In this document: positions 44,920 through 54,566 of the stretch, one piece after another
Numbering within the stretch: the first letter of the stretch is position 1
Layout of the letters: the number at the start of each line of letters is the position of its first letter
Assembly (NCBI GenBank): GCA_024698145.1
Contig: JAILRO010000023.1
Span: 1 to 64,000 of the forward strand
From: Lachnospiraceae bacterium
GTDB lineage: Bacteria > Bacillota > Clostridia > Lachnospirales > Lachnospiraceae
Reading direction: 5' to 3'
Length of the DNA: 64,000 bases
Program-made: the position numbers and the translations under genes
Notes under the pieces: model-generated
Seen by the model: only the letters and a program-made list of their open reading frames with translations
What the model was told of the DNA's origin: nothing
The model's database searches: none

Positions 44920-46557
44920 ATGGAAGATTCAAAAAGAAAAAAAATAATTAAAAAGGTGGCAACGGTTTTTGTTGTAGTGTTGTTGCTGTTGACATTTTTC
45001 TCCAACACGATTATGAATTATTCTCTGCCGGAGGTTGCAACAGAACCGGTAACAGTGGGTACGGTTTCAAACAAGGTTCGTGGACAGGGACCGGTTGAGA
45101 CAAACACGGATATAGAGATAACTGTAAGTGGAAAGAGAATAGTAAAAGAGGTTAAGGTTGAGTCCGGTGACGAAGTGAAAAAAGGAGATGTATTGTTCAC
45201 TTTTGAGGAAGGCGAGAATACAGAGCTTGACGATGCAGAGAAGGATCTTGAGGCAAAAGAGCTTGCGTACGCGAAGTCCCTTCTTAAGATGGCGCCGGAT
45301 TATACTGAAGATAATATTGGAATCAAAGATGCAAAAGATGATTTGAAGCAGGCAATTGATGATCAGGAAGCTGCTGCCAAGACTGATAAGGCACTTAAGA
45401 AGGCACAGAAGGAACAGACACAGATAGCCAAAGACATGGCAGCTTTACAGGCTCGAATTGACGATCTTCAGACAAAGTCTGATGCTTACAAAGAAATAGG
45501 CGATTATGATGCTTTGGTAACACAGCTTGCAGAAGACGAGAAAGCCATGAAGAGACTTAAAGAGGATTTGGCTATTGCGCAGGATTCCGGAGAAAGCACG
45601 TTAGAGATTACAAGAAGTATTGAAGACAAACAGGCAGAAATAGATAAAGAAAAGAAGCAGATAGACGCACTTAAATCAAGCAAGACAGTTAAGACAGATC
45701 TTGCGACTGCTACAGCTTCTATGGATACGCTTACAAAGAAAAAAGAAGCCAATGATGCAGAGATAACAAAGCTTTCGGAAAAGCCGACACTTGCTGCAGC
45801 AAAAGCTGCTGTTAAGGATAAGAAGAAAACTTTGGAGTCTTTGGTAAGAGCACTTGATAAGAGAAAAGAAGAGGATTCACTTACTGCTAAGTCAGAGGCT
45901 ATGGATAATGAGGCTTCACAGAAAGAGATAGAAGAGCAGAAAGAAAAGATAAATGAATTAAAGAGCAAAAATGATATTAAGGAAATCAAGGCAGAGGAAG
46001 ATGGAATAATATCTGAGATTTCCGTAAAGCCGGGCGATGAGATTGCGGCAGATACACCGATTGCCAAGCTTCAGTTGGCTGACAGCGGATACATTGTTAA
46101 GGTTTCTATAACAAAGCCACAGAGTAAACTCATTAAAGTAGGCGATGAAGCTACTATTGAGAATATCTGGGATGACAGCGTTTCTGCATCGGTAAAGAGC
46201 ATCAAAGTTGACACAGAGAATCCTAATCAGAAAATGATAGTAACATTTGAAGTGAAGGGAGATGTCAAGGTTGGAGAGACACTTGCTTTCTCTGTTGGAG
46301 AAAGAAAGAACAGATATGATGCGGTAGTTCCTAATAATGCTATCAAAGAGGACAGTAAGGGTAAGTTTGTTCTTGTTTTGAAAGTGAAAGGAACACCTCT
46401 GGGTAACCGTTATACAGTTAAGCGTGCGGATGTTGAGGTGCAGGCTTCTGATGACAATTCTTCCGGCGTAACCGGAGGAGTATATGAGTATGATAATGTT
46501 ATTACCAACTCATCAAAGAGACTTGAGAACGGAATGCAGGTAAGACTTGTGGAATAA
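44920..46557 (+). CDS. HlyD/RND-type adaptor protein with long coiled coil
   Basis: The 545-residue protein has one N-terminal membrane helix (about 12-30), a biotinyl-lipoyl half (GKRIVKEVKVESGDEVKKGDVLFTFEEGE, about 70-98), a long antiparallel coiled coil (about 100-345), the second lipoyl half (KAEEDGIISEISVKPGDEIAADTPIAKL) and a beta-barrel end. It is an export adaptor of the membrane fusion family. AGGAGG precedes the ATG. No export ATPase is adjacent; the next gene may be its membrane partner. Confidence 0.88.
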   Translation: MEDSKRKKIIKKVATVFVVVLLLLTFFSNTIMNYSLPEVATEPVTVGTVSNKVRGQGPVETNTDIEITVSGKRIVKEVKVESGDEVKKGDVLFTFEEGENTELDDAEKDLEAKELAYAKSLLKMAPDYTEDNIGIKDAKDDLKQAIDDQEAAAKTDKALKKAQKEQTQIAKDMAALQARIDDLQTKSDAYKEIGDYDALVTQLAEDEKAMKRLKEDLAIAQDSGESTLEITRSIEDKQAEIDKEKKQIDALKSSKTVKTDLATATASMDTLTKKKEANDAEITKLSEKPTLAAAKAAVKDKKKTLESLVRALDKRKEEDSLTAKSEAMDNEASQKEIEEQKEKINELKSKNDIKEIKAEEDGIISEISVKPGDEIAADTPIAKLQLADSGYIVKVSITKPQSKLIKVGDEATIENIWDDSVSASVKSIKVDTENPNQKMIVTFEVKGDVKVGETLAFSVGERKNRYDAVVPNNAIKEDSKGKFVLVLKVKGTPLGNRYTVKRADVEVQASDDNSSGVTGGVYEYDNVITNSSKRLENGMQVRLVE

Positions 46558-46578
46558 CAACATATGGTGGAAAAGAAT

Positions 46579-47826
46579 ATGACACGAATTAAGGATTATA
46601 TAAAACTTCATAGAATTATCATCATAGTAAATGTGTTGTGTCTTGTTGCGTTCTGCATTCTTTCGGGCATTGCAAAAGACAAAGCGGAAGAACTTTACTC
46701 TCAACAGGAGGCAGCGCGTTGGGAAAATGATGATGCAAATGATATGAGGTATGCACAGGTCAGTGCATTCATTTCCTCGGGAAGAAAAGAAGGCGAGGAA
46801 GAGGTTAACACCGTGCGTGCATCACTTGCGGAAACAATTACGAAGGATTCATATGCGGAGTCCAAATCGGGTGGTCGCGTGTGGATGGATGCCTATTGTG
46901 GTGAGACCAAGATAGATATAAGAAAAGACAATAATACATTGTCGACAAAAGCAGTCGGAATCGGTGGAGACTTCTTTCAGTTTCATCCGATGAAGCTGCT
47001 TGCCGGAAGTTATATTGCAGAGAGTGATCTTAATCATGACAGAATAGTCGTTGACGAGAATTTTGCATGGGCAATGTTTGGTTCGACTGACATAGTCGGA
47101 ATGCAGGTATGGATTGGTAACAACGTGTATTTTGTTGCAGGTGTCGTTGCAGTAGATGAAGATAAAACATTTCAAATGGCGTACGGTGACGAGAACCGCG
47201 TGTACATGTGTTTTGATGAACTTAAGAAAAATGACGAGGAATTGTGCGTAACATGTTACGAAGCAGTGTATCCAAACCCTATTTCAAACTACGCATATAA
47301 TGCATTGAGAAAGGCTTACGGCTTCTTTGATGAGGACGAAGAGACGCTTGGAAAAGAAAAAAATCCACTTTCATTTGACAACGTTGATATAATAGAAAAT
47401 ACGAAGCGCTATCAAACGATGGAACTCATAACCGGAATGAAGATGTGGAAGTACAGAGGCATGAGAACTTCCGGTGTCGGTTATCCTTATTGGGAGAATA
47501 TTGCAAGAGTTCAGGATGATGAACAGAGAGTTATATTAATTTTTAGAGGACTCATGTTAGTTTGCCCGATAATCAGTCTTATACTTCTTTGCTATAACTT
47601 ATGGCATATGAAGACATGGACAATAAAAGGTCTTATTAAGCAAGAGATTGAGGAAGAGATTAACAGGCGTGCGTGGAGAGCATATGAGGCTCAAAATGCT
47701 GACCAAGAGGAAGAAGAAACCGATGATACTTCTGACGATTTGGAAGTAGATGAGGACGAGGTAATGGTGGCGGTTACCGAAATAGATGATATAGAGACGG
47801 AGTACACAGAAAATGAAGAAGGATAA
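46579..47826 (+). CDS. MacB-periplasmic-core-like membrane protein
   Basis: The roughly 415-residue protein has an N-terminal membrane helix (about 13-33), an extracellular domain resembling the MacB periplasmic core (FFQFHPMKLLAGSYIAESDLNHDRIVVDENFAWAMFGSTDIVG), one C-terminal membrane helix (about 320-342) and a cytoplasmic, very acidic tail. The normal FtsX helices 2-4 are missing. The start may also be the ATG at 46564. It directly follows the adaptor gene, so both may form an envelope complex without a local ATPase. It overlaps the SulP gene by 14 bp. Confidence 0.7.
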   Translation: MTRIKDYIKLHRIIIIVNVLCLVAFCILSGIAKDKAEELYSQQEAARWENDDANDMRYAQVSAFISSGRKEGEEEVNTVRASLAETITKDSYAESKSGGRVWMDAYCGETKIDIRKDNNTLSTKAVGIGGDFFQFHPMKLLAGSYIAESDLNHDRIVVDENFAWAMFGSTDIVGMQVWIGNNVYFVAGVVAVDEDKTFQMAYGDENRVYMCFDELKKNDEELCVTCYEAVYPNPISNYAYNALRKAYGFFDEDEETLGKEKNPLSFDNVDIIENTKRYQTMELITGMKMWKYRGMRTSGVGYPYWENIARVQDDEQRVILIFRGLMLVCPIISLILLCYNLWHMKTWTIKGLIKQEIEEEINRRAWRAYEAQNADQEEEETDDTSDDLEVDEDEVMVAVTEIDDIETEYTENEEG

Positions 47827-49459
47827 GTTAAAACCAATGCTTTTCAGCGTAATGAAAACTTACGATGGAAAGAAGTTTGTAACTGATGTTGTTTCGGGAG
47901 TGATAGTTGCTATTATAGCACTACCACTCTCTATTGCGTTAGCCCTTGCATCGGGAGTTGGTCCGGAGCAGGGTATTTACACAGCGATAATTGCCGGATT
48001 TTTGATATCATTTCTCGGCGGAAGCCGTGTCCAGATTGCAGGTCCTACGGCAGCATTTGCCACGATTGTTGCAGGAATAGTTGCAAAAAACGGAATGGCC
48101 GGACTTGCACTTGCAACCGTGCTTGCAGGAATCTTGCTTATAATCATGGGTTTGTTAAGACTCGGTTCGCTGATTAAGTTTATTCCATACACTATAACAA
48201 CCGGTTTTACGGCAGGTATAGCGGTAACGATTCTTGTCGGTCAGATTAAGGATTTCCTTGGACTAACATATCCTAAGGGAACAGTAACTATTGAGACTAT
48301 GGACAAGGTCAAAGCGATAATTGCCAATATAACAACATTTAATGTTCAGGCGCTTATCGTCGGAGTTGTGTGTCTTGTGATTTTAATAGTGTGGCCTTAT
48401 ATTTCAGAAAAGATTCCGGGTTCGCTTATAGCTGTAATCGTTGGAATAGTTATGGTTAAGGCACTTAATATGAACGTTAACACGATAGGTGATTTATATA
48501 CGATAAGCAACAAGTTGCCGAGTTTTACAATGCCGGACATGTCATTTTCAATGATTAGAAATGTTGCCTCTGATGCAGTTACCATTGCAATTCTTGCGGC
48601 GATAGAGTCGTTACTTTCTTGCGTGGTTGCAGATGGAATGATTAATTCACATCACCGTTCCAACATGGAACTTATTGCACAGGGTGTTGGTAATGTGGGT
48701 TCTGCACTTTTCGGAGGTATTCCTGCTACAGGTGCTATAGCAAGAACTGCGGCGAATATTAAGAATGGTGGTAGAACACCGGTTGCAGGAATGGTTCATG
48801 CGCTTGTTCTTGTTCTGGTGCTTGTCATTTTGATGCCGTATGCAGCGCTTATTCCGATGCCGACAATAGCAGCTATTCTTTTTATGGTTGCGTATAACAT
48901 GTGCCAGTGGAGAACTTTTGTACATTTGTGTAAGACATCACCAAAGAGTGATATAGTAGTACTTGTTATAACATTTATTCTGACAGTTGTATTTGACCTT
49001 GTTGTTGCTATTGAGGTTGGTATGATAATGGCTTGCGTACTCTTTATGAAGAGAATGAGTGATGAGTCGGTTATATCAGGCTGGAAGTATTACGATCCCG
49101 AAGAGGATCCGGATGGAATAGACCTTAAGGAGATTCCTAAGCATGTGCGTATCTATGAGATTGCCGGTCCGATGTTCTTTGGAGATGCGGACAGACTTGC
49201 AGGGGTTCATTTTAAAGACTTTACCAAGGTTATAATCTTCCGTATGCGTGGAGTTCCTGCTCTTGATGCATCGGCAATGCATGAGTTTGAAAAGCTTTAC
49301 GACAGATGTAAGGAAGCCGGAGTTTCGATGGTGTTCTCGCATGTTAACGAGCAGCCGATGAAGACCATGGAGAAGAGCGGATTTGTTGAAAAGGTCGGAC
49401 GAGACAATTTCAGAAAACATATCGATGATGCGATAGAGTGGGCATCTAATATAGAGTAA
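47813..49459 (+). CDS. SulP-family anion transporter with STAS domain
   Basis: The 548-residue transporter has the SulP membrane domain (about 25-420), with SGVIVAIIALPLSIALALASGVGPEQGIYTAI near the start and GGIPATGAIARTAANI further on, and a cytoplasmic STAS domain (about 440-548, PALDASAMHEFEKLY). Bacterial members carry sulfate, bicarbonate or dicarboxylates; cargo here is unknown. It is coupled to the preceding gene by overlap and followed by a terminator. Confidence 0.94.
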   Translation: MKKDKLKPMLFSVMKTYDGKKFVTDVVSGVIVAIIALPLSIALALASGVGPEQGIYTAIIAGFLISFLGGSRVQIAGPTAAFATIVAGIVAKNGMAGLALATVLAGILLIIMGLLRLGSLIKFIPYTITTGFTAGIAVTILVGQIKDFLGLTYPKGTVTIETMDKVKAIIANITTFNVQALIVGVVCLVILIVWPYISEKIPGSLIAVIVGIVMVKALNMNVNTIGDLYTISNKLPSFTMPDMSFSMIRNVASDAVTIAILAAIESLLSCVVADGMINSHHRSNMELIAQGVGNVGSALFGGIPATGAIARTAANIKNGGRTPVAGMVHALVLVLVLVILMPYAALIPMPTIAAILFMVAYNMCQWRTFVHLCKTSPKSDIVVLVITFILTVVFDLVVAIEVGMIMACVLFMKRMSDESVISGWKYYDPEEDPDGIDLKEIPKHVRIYEIAGPMFFGDADRLAGVHFKDFTKVIIFRMRGVPALDASAMHEFEKLYDRCKEAGVSMVFSHVNEQPMKTMEKSGFVEKVGRDNFRKHIDDAIEWASNIE

Positions 49460-49466
49460 AGAAAGA

Positions 49467-49493
49467 TAAGCCGGAATCATCCGGCTTATTTTT
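49467..49493 (+). terminator. Terminator of the SulP gene
   Basis: TAAGCCGGA (49467-49475) pairs with TCCGGCTTA (49480-49488), followed by TTTTT. The T-run overlaps the left arm of the next palindrome. Confidence 0.9.
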
Positions 49494-49528
49494 ATATAAC
49501 AAGAAACCATGTTTCTTGTTATATAAAA
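49490..49528. repeat. 39-bp perfect palindrome (18-bp arms, CAT loop)
   Basis: Bases 49490-49507 are exactly complementary to 49511-49528. The arms are AT-rich and no T-run follows on either strand, so it is not a normal terminator. Confidence 0.75.
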
Positions 49529-49550
49529 CATGACAAAAGTCATGTTGACA
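49527..49550 (+). promoter_or_regulatory. 20-bp operator-like palindrome overlapping a TTGACA box
   Basis: AACATGAC-AAAA-GTCATGTT (49527-49546) is a perfect palindrome whose end overlaps TTGACA (49545-49550). No good -10 box follows at 16-18 bp, which suits an activator-dependent promoter for the ABC-2/two-component operon starting at 49643. Confidence 0.6.
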
Positions 49551-49642
49551 TTGTATCTTTTTTCACTACACAAGAAATGTGCGTTTTGGTATTTTAATAT
49601 CAGAAACAGGAAAACAAACAATAAAAGAATGGAGATGTAAGA

Positions 49643-50395
49643 ATGGATACAATATTAAAAACAGTAGATCTGACAAAAAAATACGATGGCAAAACAGTGG
49701 TTGATAACCTAAATATTGAGATTAAGAAAGGGGAGATATTCGGTTTACTCGGACCTAACGGAGCAGGAAAAAGTACTACGATGAATATGATATGTAATAT
49801 CATCAAGCCTGATTTTGGGACGGTTGAGTTTTTGGGGAAGGATTTTCGTAAAAACAAGAAAGAGTTAAGTACAAAGTTAGGTTACATTCCGCAAAATCTT
49901 GCTATTCATGGAAGTCTGAAAGCTTGGGAGAACGTTGAACTTTTTACTTCGTTATATGGAATCAAAGGCAGCGAATTAAAAGAGAGAATAGATGAGTCTC
50001 TTGAATATGTTGGACTTTCTGAAAGAAGAAATGACTATGCCAAGAATTTTTCGGGTGGAATGAAGAGAAGACTTAACATCGCCTGTGCGATAGGGCATCA
50101 CCCGGAGCTTCTGATATTTGATGAGCCGACAGTCGGTATCGATCCACAGTCAAGAAACTTCATTCTTGAAAAGATAAAGGAGTCTAACAAAAACGGGGCA
50201 ACGGTAATATACACGAGTCACTACATGGAAGAGGTTGAAGCAATCTGCACACGTATAGCAATAATGGATAACGGAAAAATTATAGCAAGCGGAACATCAG
50301 AGGAACTTAAGAAACTGGTGGTTAATGATACGGAATCAATTACGTTAGAGGAAGTGTTCCTTACACTTACCGGAAAGAAATTGAGGGATTATTGA
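49643..50395 (+). CDS. ABC-2 exporter ATP-binding protein
   Basis: The 250-residue ATPase has Walker A GPNGAGKS (about 37-44), the signature FSGGMKRR, Walker B LLIFDEPTVGIDP and the H-loop YTSHYMEE, the CcmA/DrrA-like pattern of drug, lantibiotic or lipid exporters. It starts a five-gene operon with two permeases, a histidine kinase and a response regulator; such layouts often defend against antimicrobial peptides. Confidence 0.94.
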   Translation: MDTILKTVDLTKKYDGKTVVDNLNIEIKKGEIFGLLGPNGAGKSTTMNMICNIIKPDFGTVEFLGKDFRKNKKELSTKLGYIPQNLAIHGSLKAWENVELFTSLYGIKGSELKERIDESLEYVGLSERRNDYAKNFSGGMKRRLNIACAIGHHPELLIFDEPTVGIDPQSRNFILEKIKESNKNGATVIYTSHYMEEVEAICTRIAIMDNGKIIASGTSEELKKLVVNDTESITLEEVFLTLTGKKLRDY

Positions 50396-50396
50396 T

Positions 50397-51458
50397 ATGA
50401 TTAGATATTTGATTAAAAACAATTTCAAAATAATGTTTCGAAACGGTGTGAACATTCTTCTGTTTGTGTTTTGTCCGATTGTTGTTTCCGCGGTACTTAT
50501 GAGTGCATTTTCTTCACTTATGGAAAGCTATGAAGCGGTGCCGGAGTTTGAGGTCGGATACAGATTTGAGGACGATGGCAAGTACGAAGACTATATTAAA
50601 TATCTTGAAAAGGCAGGAGAAGAAAACGGAATAACATTTGTTCAGTATGATAACGGTTCACCAAAGAAGCTTATCGACGAACACGAGCTTGGCGGATTTG
50701 TAGAGTTTAAGGACGACACCTATAAGATATATGAAAGTGATGATGCCAAAGTTGAGGGAACAACACTTGAATACATGATGTCAGCATTTTTTAACGCAGC
50801 AATAAGCGGTGATGTAAATGATATCTCAATAAATGTCAAAAAACCTTCCTTTGCACCTGCCATAAGTTCAACCGATTACTACGGAATGATTTATATAGCA
50901 TACTTTGGATGGTGTGCGATTGTGTGTGCAGCGGGTCTGTTTTCCAATGAGAAGAAGAACAAAATCAATGACAGACTTAAGGTTTCGAATCTTTCAGTTG
51001 CGCAGCTTTACATTGCAAGACTTGTTCCGATAGTAAGCGTCGTTTCAATCGGAATAGGTGTGGCATCAGCTGTTATCGCGCTTGCCTTTGGAGTGCATTG
51101 GGGTAATATAGCACTATCAGCTGCGATAGTATTTGTCTCAATAGTTGCGGCCACATCCTTTGAAATGTTCTTATACGAACTTACGGGAAGCATGGTAGCG
51201 ACAATAATCATATCATTTTCGGTTGTTTGGTTCGCGGGATTTTTTGGAGGAAGCTTTGAGACATATATGTACGCAACTCATCCCGAGACGTTAAAGCTTG
51301 CAATGCCACTCTACCATGAAAACAGAGCACTCGTGGAGCTTTCAAGCACAGGCAGCAGCCCGTTTGTAAAAAGCTCTCTGCTTTATTCAGGAGCGATAGC
51401 AGTAGTTGCTTCAGCATTAACGATATTAGTTGGAAGTGTAAGGAGGTTAGGAAAGTAA
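50397..51458 (+). CDS. ABC-2 type exporter permease
   Basis: The 353-residue permease has one N-terminal membrane helix, an external domain of about 110 residues (EFEVGYRFEDDGKYEDYIKYLEKAG...), and about five helices from residue 160. It starts one base after the ATPase gene ends and shares one base (TAATG) with the next gene. It has the same topology as its neighbour at 51458 but low apparent similarity, so the exporter is probably a heterodimer. Confidence 0.88.
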   Translation: MIRYLIKNNFKIMFRNGVNILLFVFCPIVVSAVLMSAFSSLMESYEAVPEFEVGYRFEDDGKYEDYIKYLEKAGEENGITFVQYDNGSPKKLIDEHELGGFVEFKDDTYKIYESDDAKVEGTTLEYMMSAFFNAAISGDVNDISINVKKPSFAPAISSTDYYGMIYIAYFGWCAIVCAAGLFSNEKKNKINDRLKVSNLSVAQLYIARLVPIVSVVSIGIGVASAVIALAFGVHWGNIALSAAIVFVSIVAATSFEMFLYELTGSMVATIIISFSVVWFAGFFGGSFETYMYATHPETLKLAMPLYHENRALVELSSTGSSPFVKSSLLYSGAIAVVASALTILVGSVRRLGK

Positions 51459-52705
51459 TGTTTGAGATAATTAAAATAACATTAAAATTGCTTGTTAGAA
51501 ATAAAGGCTTTTGGTTTTTCCTTGTTGCCACACCGATTCTTTCAACAATAATACTTGGTATTGAGCAGACCAATCTTGGCGCCTATGAAATGGTGGGCGA
51601 GACGGAGATTGTCGAGCTTGACGATATGGACAGCAAGGTTGCTTATTACGGTGGAAAAGGAAAATGCGTAGTCAAGGTATATGATGCGTCGGACAGTGAA
51701 CTTTCGGATTACGTTTTGAATAAGCTGCTTAGCAGTGGTGCATTTATCGTGTGCAGGGTAAAGGTGCCGGGCATGACAAGAGAAGAAGTTGAGGAGCGCA
51801 ATCATTATGACGGCTACGAAGACCGAATGGGTGCATCTATCTATCTTGGAGAAGACTTTGACAAGGAAGCCCTTGCGGGGGATGTAAATGATAGCCTTAC
51901 GGTATACGTGTTATCCGACGATGAAAGATACAAGCTTTTGGAAAATGATCTTAAATTGTCTTTGGGTCAGATTAAAAACGCAGTACAAATGGCAGGAGAG
52001 GATAACGTAATAAAAACATTAGAAGCAATGAATGAGAACGTTCCTCAAAAGCAGGTTAAGCATCTTGGAGGAAAGGACCAAAGAGAGCTTACAAACCATC
52101 AGCTTGACCAGAAGGCAATCATGGGATATGCACTTGCAATTCTTACAATGGGATATGTCTTTGGAGGACTTTTTATAGCACATACCGTTATCAAAGAGCA
52201 GAAGGATATGGTGCTTACAAGACTTAAACTTACCAATCTCTCAAACACAGGATATTACGCGGCAAAGTTTGTAAGCAGTGCAGTTGTAGCGGGAATGCTT
52301 TCGATAATAATAAGCATCACGACACTGTCAATCTCCGAAGAAAAAATCGGCATAAGCCGTCCAAGCTTCATAGCACTTATATTCCTTATGGGACTTATCT
52401 TTTGTTCAATAAGCCTGTTGTTTGGAATATTGCTTGATAATGTAATGAGTGCCAATGTGGCAGCATTTACACTTTGGAGCATGTCATCTTTGTTGTCAGG
52501 ACTTTACTTCCCGTTAGACTCGACGACCAAGGCGGTCAAAATCATGTCCTGCATGATGCCGCAAAAATGGTTCCTCGACGGCGTGGAAATGCTAATGGTG
52601 GATGACAACAAAGTCTATCTTGTGTTATTATGTGTTACAGTAGCATATTTGATAATTACGTTAAGTCTCGGAAGTGTGGGAATCAAGTACAAAAACTATG
52701 AATGA
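51458..52705 (+). CDS. ABC-2 type exporter permease, second subunit
   Basis: The 415-residue permease has the one-plus-five helix ABC-2 layout, with a longer external domain (about 35-210) and VIKEQKDMVLTRLKLTNLSNTGYYAAKFVSS after the second helix, the segment that typically couples to the ATPase. It overlaps the histidine kinase gene by 8 bp. Confidence 0.88.
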   Translation: MFEIIKITLKLLVRNKGFWFFLVATPILSTIILGIEQTNLGAYEMVGETEIVELDDMDSKVAYYGGKGKCVVKVYDASDSELSDYVLNKLLSSGAFIVCRVKVPGMTREEVEERNHYDGYEDRMGASIYLGEDFDKEALAGDVNDSLTVYVLSDDERYKLLENDLKLSLGQIKNAVQMAGEDNVIKTLEAMNENVPQKQVKHLGGKDQRELTNHQLDQKAIMGYALAILTMGYVFGGLFIAHTVIKEQKDMVLTRLKLTNLSNTGYYAAKFVSSAVVAGMLSIIISITTLSISEEKIGISRPSFIALIFLMGLIFCSISLLFGILLDNVMSANVAAFTLWSMSSLLSGLYFPLDSTTKAVKIMSCMMPQKWFLDGVEMLMVDDNKVYLVLLCVTVAYLIITLSLGSVGIKYKNYE

Positions 52706-53831
52706 TAGAATCAGAAATAATTATTTTATCTTTATAAAACTTGCGCTGACAGTAGTGTTTTCCGTCTATGGATTAATAAATGAAGCAGAGGAGTCAGGGG
52801 TATCTGTATGGATACTCCTGCTTGTTTCGTTTTATATCGGACTGATGTCTGTCAAGGAACTGTTTGATGGGAAGAAGAGGCTTGCAATGTGCGTGCTTGC
52901 GGCGCTGATTTTTGCTGCGTTGGCGTATGTCGGCGGAATGTCTTTTTATCTTTTGGGTTTTTCAAGTGTTTATGAGTTGTTATCTTTGTTTCCAAATCTT
53001 GATTATAAATGGTACTTACTGCCACTGTTTGGAACGCTCGTTCAAACACCGATTGGTTTTTTGATGCAGTTTGTTGTGGTGTTGCTTATTGCAATACTTT
53101 ATATGCAGCAGAATTATGTTGTGGCGGGTTATCAAAAGAGGATGCAGGAGGATGTCCGTGTTGAGCAGAATCTTAAACGTGATATGAGAAATCGTGAGTT
53201 TGAAACGAAGGCGGAAATGAAGCGTAACATGCTGCTTGCCGAGAACCAGATTTTGGAGGAGAGAGCAAGTCTTTCCCAGACGCTTCATGATAAGTTAGGA
53301 CACAATATTAACGGCTCCATTTATCAGTTAGAGGGCGTTAAGGTGTTGATGGATAAGGATCCGGAGAAATCGCGTGCGATGGTTCAGGCAGTCATCGACC
53401 AGCTTAGAACAGGTATGGATGAGATTAGAGGGATACTTCGAAAGGAGCGTCCGGAGAAAAAACAGTTGGCACTCTTGCAGTTATATAAGCTATGCGAGGA
53501 TTGTACCGGTAAGGGTGTTGAGACAGAGCTTGAAACAGAGGGCGATATGTCGCTTATCACGGATGAGCTCTGGGAGGTTATATTGGACAATGCCTTTGAA
53601 GCGGTTTCCAACTCAATGAAGTACGCAAAATGTAAGCACATCCATATCGATATTGTCGTGATGAACAAGGTTTTGCGATGCAGTATTAAGGATGACGGCG
53701 TGGGCTGTGTGGAAGTAAATGACGGCATGGGTATATCTGGTATGAGACAGCGAGTAAGAGCGGTGGGCGGAACTTTAAGTTTTGAGACAGAACCCGGTTT
53801 TTGTGTTAATATGATATTGCAATTAAAGTGA
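52698..53831 (+). CDS. NarL-type sensor histidine kinase
   Basis: The 377-residue kinase has about five membrane segments (10-138) with almost no extracellular domain, a coiled coil, a HisKA_3 box with His197 (SQTLHDKLGHNING) and an HATPase domain with LDNAFEAVSNSMKYA and DDGVGC...GMGISGMRQR. Intramembrane-sensing kinases of this kind (LiaS/DesK-like) usually respond to envelope stress or to the exporter. The ATG at 52698 overlaps the permease gene. Confidence 0.93.
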   Translation: MNDRIRNNYFIFIKLALTVVFSVYGLINEAEESGVSVWILLLVSFYIGLMSVKELFDGKKRLAMCVLAALIFAALAYVGGMSFYLLGFSSVYELLSLFPNLDYKWYLLPLFGTLVQTPIGFLMQFVVVLLIAILYMQQNYVVAGYQKRMQEDVRVEQNLKRDMRNREFETKAEMKRNMLLAENQILEERASLSQTLHDKLGHNINGSIYQLEGVKVLMDKDPEKSRAMVQAVIDQLRTGMDEIRGILRKERPEKKQLALLQLYKLCEDCTGKGVETELETEGDMSLITDELWEVILDNAFEAVSNSMKYAKCKHIHIDIVVMNKVLRCSIKDDGVGCVEVNDGMGISGMRQRVRAVGGTLSFETEPGFCVNMILQLK

Positions 53832-53893
53832 GAATTATTTATAACTAATAATATATAAGAAGTTTATTTGAAAGGTCAGTTAAGGAGCTCTTA

Positions 53894-54535
53894 ATGGATA
53901 AGATTAAGGTAATAATTGCAGACGACAGTGATTTCGTCAGAGACGGAATGAAAATAATACTTGATGTTGATGATGAGTTTGAAGTGCTTGGCGTGGCAGC
54001 AACAGGAAAGGAAGCTATCGATCTTGCAACTAAGCAGGCACCGGATATTTTTCTTATGGACATTCAGATGCCTGAGATGGACGGAATCGAGGCGACAAAA
54101 ATCATTGTTGAAAAAGGTCTTGGGAAGGTGCTCATTTTGACAACCTTTGATGATGATGATTTGGTAAGACAGGCACTCAAAAACGGTGCAAAGGGATATC
54201 TGATTAAGAACCACACACCGGAGCATCTAAAGCAGATGATTAAATCGGTGTATTACGGTTCAGGAGTTATGGATGAGAATGTGTTAGGCTCGCTTACGGT
54301 CGATAACAAGGCCGGAGGCGCGGAGGGCTTTGACGCATCTGATTATACGGATAGGGAGCTTGAAATAATCAAGGCGGTTGCCGAGGGACTTTCCAACAAG
54401 GAAATCGCGGGCAAGCTTTTCATATCCGAGGGGACGGTAAAAAACTATATAACGGGAATACTTTCAAAGGAAGGGTTATCACACAGAACGGCACTTGCGG
54501 TGTATTATTTGACCGGCAAGAAAGGAAATGCATAA
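53894..54535 (+). CDS. NarL/FixJ-family response regulator
   Basis: The 213-residue regulator has a receiver with D10/D11, phosphoacceptor D56 in LMDIQMPEMDG, T83/T84 and K105, and a LuxR-type helix-turn-helix at the C-terminus (LTDRELEII-like TDRELEIIKAVAEGLSNKEIAGKLFISEGTVKNYI). It is the partner of the kinase before it. It may bind the palindrome at 49527. Confidence 0.95.
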   Translation: MDKIKVIIADDSDFVRDGMKIILDVDDEFEVLGVAATGKEAIDLATKQAPDIFLMDIQMPEMDGIEATKIIVEKGLGKVLILTTFDDDDLVRQALKNGAKGYLIKNHTPEHLKQMIKSVYYGSGVMDENVLGSLTVDNKAGGAEGFDASDYTDRELEIIKAVAEGLSNKEIAGKLFISEGTVKNYITGILSKEGLSHRTALAVYYLTGKKGNA

Positions 54536-54566
54536 TAATTTTGTTTAAGAAAAACGGAGGATTCTA

